Origin: Terriglobia bacterium
GTDB lineage: Bacteria > Acidobacteriota > Terriglobia > Terriglobales > Acidobacteriaceae
Length of the DNA stretch: 64,000 nucleotides
Assembly (NCBI GenBank): GCA_020072815.1
Contig: JAIQGE010000019.1
Coordinates: 62,001-126,000, forward strand
Direction of reading: 5' to 3'
This document shows, one piece after another, positions 58,357-64,000 of the stretch (position 1 is the first letter of the stretch; every line of letters starts with the position of its first letter). Made by a program: the position numbers and the translations under genes. The notes beneath the pieces were generated by a model. The model searched no databases, had not been told where the DNA came from, and saw nothing but the letters and a program-made list of their open reading frames with translations.

Positions 58357-59592
58357 CTAATCCTTGTCTTTGTCGTTGTCTTTCAGACCGTTGGGAATCG
58401 CGCCGTGCTCGAACAAATCAGAGAGATCAATGGCGTTGGCGGCATCGCCCAGAAATGCGGGTCCCAGGCGGAAGATTTCCTGCATGGTGCGCAAGTCAGA
58501 GGAATGTGTGAAGTTGAGCGGGCTCGCATAGGGCAGGCCATTCACGTTCTTGTGCGCGCGGGGAGAAATAACGATCTCGCCGATGGTGTGGTTGAAGTCG
58601 TCCAGGTTGTCGCCGGCCACGCCGTCCTGCTCGGATTCGTCCCACCAGATGATGATTACGCCGTGCTCTTTGTAGGCCTTTGACGCCATGATCACGGGAA
58701 TCACCTGACGCAGGAAGTCGTCGCCCTGCAGGATCTTTGCCGGATCGCCGGTCAGGCCTTTGTAGCCTCCGGTCAGCGTGGTGTGCTGGTCATTGAACTG
58801 GTTCGGGGTAATGAAGTTGTAATCGGCCACCGTGTCATTGTCCAGGTCGGCGAAGAACTGCTGCAGCGGCGCGTACTGCGTGCGCAGCGGGTTCGCGGTG
58901 GTCAGATCGTTGCCGCCGCTGGAGTCCGTGAAAAACACCATGGGATTGTGTTTGGCGGCGTAGTTGAACTGGTTGGAGCCGTTGAACTGATTGAAATTGC
59001 CGGGGGCAAAGATGCCGGAGATGCTCTTCAGCGGAACGGTCCACTGGTTGCGGGGCAGAGGGACGTTGGTGAGCTGGCCGCCAACGGTGGTGAGGTCAGT
59101 GTCTTCCTGATACGAACGCCAGGTTTTTCCTGCCTGCGTCAGCAAGGTGACCAGGTGCTGCGTCGAGTTCTGGATGGACGGGTTCACGGCAGCGAAGGGG
59201 TCGTTATCGTTCAAGATGCCAAAATTGGTTCCCGCTTCCGCCCACAGGTAATTGGGTTCGGAAGGATGAATATGAGGATTGTTGCCGCCGGCGGTGGCCA
59301 AGACGTTGTGGTAGTTGGTGGCGTAGGCGACGTGTTCGCTGATGCGGACGTCGCGGCCGTTGATGCGGGCAAACGCGGTCCCGTTGACCAGGCTGTTGAT
59401 GAACGGCGCGGCCGGGTTTTGAAAAATCTGCTGGATTCCGCCGGTGAACTGGTTGGCCGGCTGCGTCCAGTTGTGGTTTTCCATCGCGATCACGAAAACT
59501 GTTTTGATTTCTTCCGCGCCGGCGTTCAAGCGGCCCAAGATGATCATCAGGGCAAATACGCCCAGCGTGCCAAGACGTCTGACGTGCGACAT
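58357..59592 (-). CDS. Secreted phosphoesterase (alkaline phosphatase superfamily, phospholipase C-like)
   Basis: 411 residues from ATG at 59592 with signal peptide (LGTLGVFALMIILGRLNAGA). Family motifs of the phosphoesterase group (PF04185) are KTVFVIAMENHNWTQPA, with the metal-binding ENHN, DYNFITPNQFNDQHT, and HGVIIIWWDESEQDG plus GEIVISPRAHKN near the end. It resembles acid phosphatases and phospholipases C; the substrate is unknown. It converges with the TonB receptor gene. The longer start at 59670 lies upstream of a better ribosome site (GGAG). Confidence 0.88.
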   Translation of the reverse strand: MSHVRRLGTLGVFALMIILGRLNAGAEEIKTVFVIAMENHNWTQPANQFTGGIQQIFQNPAAPFINSLVNGTAFARINGRDVRISEHVAYATNYHNVLATAGGNNPHIHPSEPNYLWAEAGTNFGILNDNDPFAAVNPSIQNSTQHLVTLLTQAGKTWRSYQEDTDLTTVGGQLTNVPLPRNQWTVPLKSISGIFAPGNFNQFNGSNQFNYAAKHNPMVFFTDSSGGNDLTTANPLRTQYAPLQQFFADLDNDTVADYNFITPNQFNDQHTTLTGGYKGLTGDPAKILQGDDFLRQVIPVIMASKAYKEHGVIIIWWDESEQDGVAGDNLDDFNHTIGEIVISPRAHKNVNGLPYASPLNFTHSSDLRTMQEIFRLGPAFLGDAANAIDLSDLFEHGAIPNGLKDNDKDKD

Positions 59593-60310
59593 TGAATTCT
59601 CCAGTTGGTGGGATTGGCGGCGTACGCTGGAACGCGTCCGGATCACTTGCGGTGAAACTCTGGCGACCATCGTGCCCCGCTATACCGATAGCAGGTCTGT
59701 TCGGCACGAAGGTGAACGAGAGATTACTTTTTGATGAATGGTGGTTAACAAAGGAAAACGTTGACCGGAGGCGCCGCGGCTGCGTATAGCTGAAGAGAAC
59801 TTGCGGAGCGCAAGCCGGGTCCCCGGAGCGCGATTGCCAAAGCCCAGACGCCATCCAACCCTGACCTTCAGGACACTTGACACGCGTGCGCATGGATGAA
59901 CTTCTTCGTTGTTTTCAAGGCGAATATAAATCGGTAAAATGATGCTGACCAGAGTTTGCCAAGATATTTGAAAGCCAAAATAGCCATTAGCCCTTAGCCA
60001 TTAGCCGTGAGAGGCAGGGAGTATCGGCAGACCACAAGATGTATGGATGATCTAAGGTTCGTCAACCCTACATCTTGTAGTGTCGCGATCCGGCGCGTTG
60101 CCGTGCCAGCTAAGTTATTTGTTTCTACTGCGAAATCGCAGGCGAGGGCGCTTGCGCTCCACGCTTTTTGCGGAGTATCGCCGGGGATGATATGAGCTAA
60201 GTCTATATTTTCCGGGGATGAACGGGGAGGGGCAGGCGCGCGAAGCGCGCCTGATCGCCGAGATCGCCGACATCGCAGCGTGATCGCCGTAATCGGAAAG
60301 GCAAACCTTT
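59593..60310. other. Non-coding gap with dispersed repeats
   Basis: I see no gene. It contains TAGCCATTAGCCCTTAGCCATTAGC (59981-60005), an inverted repeat ACAAGATGTA / TACATCTTGT (60034-60043 and 60069-60078), and short GATCGCC-type units around 60242-60298. It must include the phosphoesterase promoter. Confidence 0.5.
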
Positions 60311-60340
60311 ACCACGGATCAACACGGATAACAATGATCG
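60311..60340. repeat. 10-bp-phased repeat
   Basis: Three 10-base units: ACCACGGATC, AACACGGATA, ACAATGATCG. Same consensus class as 26448, 42519 and 45151. Confidence 0.6.
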
Positions 60341-60354
60341 GAAAGGCAAAAGCA

Positions 60355-60393
60355 GGTTCCTCCCCTTCGGCTTAGCCCAGGGTCGGAATGACA
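60355..60393 (-). repeat. Dispersed intergenic repeat, minus copy
   Basis: Read on the minus strand it begins TGTCATTCCGACCCTGGGCT and ends AAGGGGAGGAACC, the same class as the copy at 62464-62523. Confidence 0.6.
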
Positions 60394-60541
60394 AGTTATG
60401 GAGCGGCATCGGAACACAAGAATCGGTGGTCGCCCACAGCCTAAATCGTCGGAAAGATGTCTGCTTCCGGCCGGGACGAATCGGCTAACAATGGCCTTTG
60501 CGCCTGAGTCCAAGACAGGGAACCAGGAGGAGATGAAGATC

Positions 60542-61420
60542 ATGACCAAAGCATTGCGTTGTCTGGCGGTTCTGGTATTGCCGTTGGTGCTGTCGGTGTG
60601 TTCGTTTGCCGGAGCAGGAGCGGCCCATCCGGAGATGGTGGTGTCCGCGCAGTGGCTGGCCGACCACTTGAAAGATCCCAAAGTAGTGGTGCTGCACGTG
60701 GCCGACAAGGTTGCCGACTACCGTCGCGGACACATCCCCGGCGCGCGCTACCTTTCCACCGACGACTTTACCACCGGCAACGACGTGGAACTGCCCGCGG
60801 TGGACAAGCTGAAAGCCGTTTTTGAAAAGCTGGGCGTGAGCGACGACACGCGCGTGGTGATCTACACCACGGCATGGCCGCCCACGGCCGGCCGCGCGTT
60901 CTTTACCCTGGATTACCTGGGCCATGACAAAACCTCGTTGCTCGATGGCGGGATTGAACACTGGATGGTTGAGCAGCGTCCCATCACCACGGAAACTCCT
61001 CAGGTGATCAGTGGAAAATTTACGCCGCACGTGCATGAGGAAGTGCGCGCGTTGTTGGGCGAAGCCAAGCAGGCTACCGAACCTGACTCCAAGGAACTGC
61101 TGGTGGATTCGCGCCCCATGCGCCGCTACAAAGACGGGCATCCGGCGGGCGCTGTGCCTGTCTACTGGCAGGAGACGCTGGTGGACCCCAACGAAGACCC
61201 GGTCTTTCTTTCGCCGGAAAAACTCAGAGCGCTGTTTGAATCGCGCGGGATCAAGCCGGGGAAGAAGCTGGTGACGTATTGCGAAGTCGGCCTGCAGGCT
61301 TCGCACGTGTATTTTGTCGCCAAATACCTGGGCTATGACGCGGCGATGTATGACGGCTCGATGCACGAGTGGAGCATGGTGAACAATCTTCCCGTGGTCA
61401 AAGGCGACTCGGTGCGATGA
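60542..61420 (+). CDS. Secreted sulfurtransferase (two rhodanese domains), copy 1
   Basis: 292 residues from ATG at 60542, 11 bases after AGGAGG; ATG at 60533 is only two bases from that site and less likely. Signal peptide: MTKALRCLAVLVLPLVLSVC. The first rhodanese domain (YRRGHIPGARYLSTDDF, SLLDGGIEHWM) lacks the active-site cysteine (IYTTAWPPTAGR). The second has it: YCEVGLQASHVYFVAKYLG. Enzymes of this kind transfer sulfur from thiosulfate or 3-mercaptopyruvate, here in the periplasm. A second, related gene overlaps its stop by four bases. Confidence 0.88.
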   Translation: MTKALRCLAVLVLPLVLSVCSFAGAGAAHPEMVVSAQWLADHLKDPKVVVLHVADKVADYRRGHIPGARYLSTDDFTTGNDVELPAVDKLKAVFEKLGVSDDTRVVIYTTAWPPTAGRAFFTLDYLGHDKTSLLDGGIEHWMVEQRPITTETPQVISGKFTPHVHEEVRALLGEAKQATEPDSKELLVDSRPMRRYKDGHPAGAVPVYWQETLVDPNEDPVFLSPEKLRALFESRGIKPGKKLVTYCEVGLQASHVYFVAKYLGYDAAMYDGSMHEWSMVNNLPVVKGDSVR

Positions 61421-62448
61421 GGACTCCCGTGAGCGAACTCAAGAAAAACGCGGCGCGTGCGCGGATCAGCTATTCCGCCGGCGCCGCCGTTCGTAAACTG
61501 GCTAAGCTGGCCGCGCTGGCGGTGATCTGCGGCTTCCTGCTGACGACGCGCATGCATGCTCAGAAAAAACCCGACGCCGCTGCGATCGAAACGCCCAAGC
61601 TGAGGGCGGAGATGCTGGTCACCACCGCGTGGCTGGCGCAGCACCTGCAAGACGCGGACCTGGTGGTGCTGTGCGTCGCCGGCAAGCCGGAGTTTTATTC
61701 CGTCGGCCATATTCCCGGCGCGCGCTTCATTCCGCTGACAGACATCGCCATCACGCGCGACGGCATCCCCAACGAGCTTCCGCCGGTTGCAGACCTCAAG
61801 CGCGTTTTTGAGTCCGCTGGACTCACGGACCGCTCGCGCGTGGTCCTTTATGGCGAACGTTACGGAATGTTCGCCGCCCGCGCTTATTTCACGCTGGACT
61901 ATCTGGGGCTGGCCGGCCACGTGGCATTGCTCGATGGCGGTCTGGAGAAATGGAAAGCCGAGAACCGGCCGCTTTCGACGGACACGCCGAAGCCGGCTGC
62001 GGGAAATCTCCGCGGCGCCAAATTGACCATCAAGCTGAACGAGAAGATTTCACTCAGCGTGCAGGACATGCAGGACCTGGCGTTGACCAAGCCGGAGTCG
62101 GCGGCGATTCTGGACGCGCGTCCGGCGGACGAATTTTCCGGAGCGAAGCTTTCAGAAGAAGTTTCCAGAGCCGGACACATCCCGCACGCCGCAGGCCTGT
62201 TCTGGATGAAAAACCTGGAGAGCACGGCCAATCCGGTTCTGCTGCCGGAAACCGAACTGCGCCGCATGTATGCCGGCTTGGGCGCCACGCCGCAAAAGAA
62301 AGTAGTGAGTTACTGCCGCAGCGGCATGCAGTCGTCCTTCGACTATTTTGTCGCGAAGTATCTCGGCTACGAAGCAAGCATGTATGACGGATCGTTCTTT
62401 GAATGGAGCAGGAAAGAGCTGCCGGTGGAGAGCGAAGCCAAGAAGTAA
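61417..62448 (+). CDS. Secreted sulfurtransferase (two rhodanese domains), copy 2
   Basis: 343 residues from ATG at 61417, overlapping the previous stop in ATGA. An N-terminal basic region and hydrophobic segment (KLAALAVICGFLLTTRMHAQ) give an export signal. The domain order matches copy 1: an inactive first domain (VVLYGERYGMFAARAYFTLD) and an active second domain, YCRSGMQSSFDYFVAKYLGY. The two proteins share SVGHIPGAR/RRGHIPGAR and YLGYEASMYDGS/YLGYDAAMYDGS, so they arose by duplication. The pair probably forms one transcriptional unit. Confidence 0.88.
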   Translation: MRTPVSELKKNAARARISYSAGAAVRKLAKLAALAVICGFLLTTRMHAQKKPDAAAIETPKLRAEMLVTTAWLAQHLQDADLVVLCVAGKPEFYSVGHIPGARFIPLTDIAITRDGIPNELPPVADLKRVFESAGLTDRSRVVLYGERYGMFAARAYFTLDYLGLAGHVALLDGGLEKWKAENRPLSTDTPKPAAGNLRGAKLTIKLNEKISLSVQDMQDLALTKPESAAILDARPADEFSGAKLSEEVSRAGHIPHAAGLFWMKNLESTANPVLLPETELRRMYAGLGATPQKKVVSYCRSGMQSSFDYFVAKYLGYEASMYDGSFFEWSRKELPVESEAKK

Positions 62449-62463
62449 TCAAACCTCAGGGTA

Positions 62464-62523
62464 TGTCATCCTGAGCGGAGCGACGCTGCGTAGCAAGGCG
62501 TCGCGCAGTCGAAGGACCCCGAG
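62464..62523 (+). repeat. Dispersed intergenic repeat, TGTCATCCTGAGCG type
   Basis: Begins TGTCATCCTGAGCGGAGCGA and ends AGTCGAAGGACCCCGAG, with a stem CGACGC/GCGTCG (62481-62486 and 62498-62503). This sequence class is scattered through many bacterial genomes. Confidence 0.7.
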
Positions 62524-62610
62524 AATCGATCAGTAACCATGCTGCTTTCGAGAGTTTTCACGACGCATCTCGGTTCGCAACCAAAAGGCAAATGTCTTGA
62601 AGACAGCAGA

Positions 62611-62630
62611 CACAGGCAGGAGTGCCTGTG
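62611..62630. repeat. Short perfect hairpin downstream of desaturase
   Basis: CACAGGCA (62611-62618), four-base loop, TGCCTGTG (62623-62630). No T-run, so a REP-like element rather than a classical terminator. Confidence 0.55.
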
Positions 62631-62672
62631 CCACACGGGCATGAATGGCTCGGTTGTCGCGAAAGTTACCGG

Positions 62673-63542
62673 TTAGTTCTCCGCCGTGGCCACACGATTC
62701 TCTTTTCGAATCCTGGGCCGCTTCACGTTGCGGGCCAGGCCCACGGTTTCCATGGCGAAGATGAAGTACCATCCAATGTCCACTTCCCACCAGCGCAGTC
62801 CCAGGCGGGCAGAGCCGGCGAAGGTGTGGTGGTTGCGATGCCAGTTCTCGCCCCAAGCCGTGAGTTGCAGCGGGCCCAGCCACCACAGGTTCCGGCTGGA
62901 GTCGCTCTCTTCCGCGTGGCCCAGGTGCGTGAGGCTGTTCACCAGACATTGCATGTGCAGCGAATAGACCAGGCGGATCGCGCCCATCCAGAAAAAACCT
63001 TGCCAGCCAAACACCAGGCCGCAGCACAGAGAGAGCACGATCATAGGAACTTCAGCATGTTCCCAGACTTTGTACGCGCCGCGGTCCAGGTCCGGACACC
63101 ATTTTTGTTTGTCCGCGGGGGCGGACTGGTAGAGCCAGCGCAGGTGCGCCCACCAGAATCCGCCCTGCTTGGGACTGGAAACATCGTCGGGCGTATCGGT
63201 ATGCGAGTGATGATGGCGATGGTAAGCGACCCAGCTACCCGGCGCGCCCGAGCCGTTGAACATCGCACAGAAAATCAGAATGTTCTCGACGATTTTGTTC
63301 AACTTGAACGTGCGGTGCGCGAGCAGGCGATGGTAACAAACCGTCGTCCCCAATCCGCCCAGAGCAGTCAGCACCAGAGTTGCACACAAAACCTTCAAGC
63401 TGGGCAGTGGAAAAAGCACCACCCCGATTACCGCCAGAACATGGATCAAGATCAGATAAGTAAAGATGGGCACTTTGGATGGCGCGGGCTTCCAAAAGGG
63501 CCGTTGCCAGGGCCGGACTTCTTGAACGACGGTCTGATGCAT
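62673..63542 (-). CDS. Acyl desaturase (membrane fatty acid desaturase)
   Basis: 289 residues, an integral-membrane di-iron enzyme. Three histidine boxes are visible: HRLLAHR, HRHHH (in VAYHRHHHSH) and HRNHH (in NWHRNHHTF). Hydrophobic segments include LILIHVLAVIGVVLFPLP, LCATLVLTALGGLGTTV and PMIVLSLCCGLVFGW. It belongs to the SCD/OLE1-type acyl-CoA or acyl-lipid delta-9 group. It introduces a double bond into fatty acids, likely for membrane fluidity. No partner gene is adjacent; an electron donor must come from elsewhere. Confidence 0.93.
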   Translation of the reverse strand: MHQTVVQEVRPWQRPFWKPAPSKVPIFTYLILIHVLAVIGVVLFPLPSLKVLCATLVLTALGGLGTTVCYHRLLAHRTFKLNKIVENILIFCAMFNGSGAPGSWVAYHRHHHSHTDTPDDVSSPKQGGFWWAHLRWLYQSAPADKQKWCPDLDRGAYKVWEHAEVPMIVLSLCCGLVFGWQGFFWMGAIRLVYSLHMQCLVNSLTHLGHAEESDSSRNLWWLGPLQLTAWGENWHRNHHTFAGSARLGLRWWEVDIGWYFIFAMETVGLARNVKRPRIRKENRVATAEN

Positions 63543-63764
63543 GCTAGCTCCTATTGGGCGATTCCCTTACGGCCTGTCACAAGTGCTGGTTCGTTTCAGT
63601 GGGCGGCAGAAGTCCGAGCGCAGATGTAACGTGTGTGTCAGTAGGCTGCCATTATTTCACAGGTCAGAGGCTGAATCCGGAAAATGACGAAAACATTGGT
63701 ATCGGATGAATAGTAGGAAACGGCAGATCGTACGAGTCGGGCGCTGGGCCGGACAGTCCGGCAT
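63543..63764. other. Intergenic region before the window's last gene
   Basis: I see no gene or clear regulatory site in this 222-base stretch. Confidence 0.4.
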
Positions 63765-64000
63765 CTAGCGCGCTGCTTCCAGCACGGGCTGGTCAGCGGG
63801 TGCGGGATATCCCGGCGAAGCTTGCCGGATGGGTTCGCGGACGGGCACGCGCACAGGCGCCTTCACCGCCACCGGCCCGTGCGTGCGGAAGGGAAGTTTG
63901 AACTTGCGGGCAATCTCCGGCCAAAACTCTCTGAGCACGTCCCAGCCAATGTCATTGGCCACGCTGAAGCCAACTCGACTGGTGGTGGGTCCAAAGCCGC
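63765..64000 (-). CDS. C-terminal end of an unknown protein, truncated by window edge
   Basis: The frame enters from beyond base 64000 and stops at 63765; about 78 codons are visible. It reads GFGPTTSRVGFSVANDIGWD, then VLREFWPEIARKFKLPFR, then a Pro/Val/Arg-rich tail (VAVKAPVRVPVREPIRQASP). The ANDIG...LREFWPEIARK pattern looks conserved, but I do not know the family. A separate start at 63962 is unlikely to be the real one. Confidence 0.65.
   Translation of the reverse strand, partial: GFGPTTSRVGFSVANDIGWDVLREFWPEIARKFKLPFRTHGPVAVKAPVRVPVREPIRQASPGYPAPADQPVLEAAR

Noticed and set aside
62611-62630. Hairpin as terminator of the desaturase gene
   Set aside because: No T-run on either side, so it is listed as a repeat instead.
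1-64000. CRISPR arrays, rRNA, tRNA and prophage
   Set aside because: I saw no regularly spaced repeats with unique spacers, no tRNA signature arms and no phage structural genes; a covariance-model search would be the decisive test for small RNAs.

Overview
The window reads as a chromosomal segment of an Acidobacteriota genome, most likely class Terriglobia. The reasons are a GC-rich, gene-dense layout, an Oar-type TonB-dependent receptor with an N-terminal carboxypeptidase-regulatory domain, a PadR / HAAS-domain membrane protein operon, a yicC-gmk-rpoZ-coaBC cluster, an Fis-like regulator beside cvpA and purC, and many short palindromic repeats around an IS200-type (RAYT) transposase. No rRNA, tRNA, CRISPR array or prophage was found. 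The taxonomic call is an inference from gene content.

Layout. 1-5.4 kb (+): end of an ABC exporter, yicC, gmk, rpoZ, coaBC and a family-4 uracil-DNA glycosylase. 5.5-8.2 kb (-): a small gene, lpxD, a response regulator and a lipoprotein. 8.4-10.1 kb (+): a CCA-adding/poly(A) polymerase-like protein with a histone-H1-like tail. 10.2-12.4 kb (-): a PadR-controlled membrane operon with a visible operator. 12.6-14.8 kb: YbaK-type deacylase, two unknown genes and a thioesterase. 14.9-20.4 kb (+): dnaE, accA and a broken GHMP kinase. 20.5-26.4 kb (+): an unknown secreted protein, nadE, two tandem DsbA-like proteins and an Ig-like anchor-domain protein. 26.5-34.6 kb (-): secretin-like protein, Fis-like regulator, cvpA, purC, smc. 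35-44.7 kb: mixed housekeeping genes (glycosyltransferase, gmd-like dehydratase, M20 peptidase, a two-gene nucleotidyltransferase module, ribA, DUF2520 protein, Nudix, cold shock protein). 44.7-46.7 kb: a repeat-rich island with a RAYT transposase. 46.7-54.8 kb: serine hydrolase, secreted repeat proteins, Dps, PolX. 55-64 kb: Oar-like receptor, phosphoesterase, two tandem rhodaneses, an acyl desaturase and the end of an unknown gene.

Functional themes are envelope biogenesis (ABC exporter, LpxD, GHMP kinase, Gmd, glycosyltransferase, secretin, TonB receptor), DNA metabolism (DnaE, PolX, UDG, SMC, Dps), and cofactor or nucleotide synthesis (CoaBC, NadE, RibA, Gmk, PurC). Several secreted oxidoreductase or sulfur-handling proteins occur as tandem paralogues (DsbA-like pair, rhodanese pair).

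The most notable observations are the RAYT gene bracketed by inverted copies of a repeat motif and preceded by a 94-bp tandem duplication of paired hairpins; a family of 10-bp-phased intergenic repeats at four loci; a GHMP kinase that seems to have lost its third motif by deletion between short repeats; an acidic insert of about 130 residues in the SMC head; a small-protein plus nucleotidyltransferase module; and a six-unit cysteine repeat at the end of a secreted kelch protein. No single fully convincing new multi-gene system was recognised.
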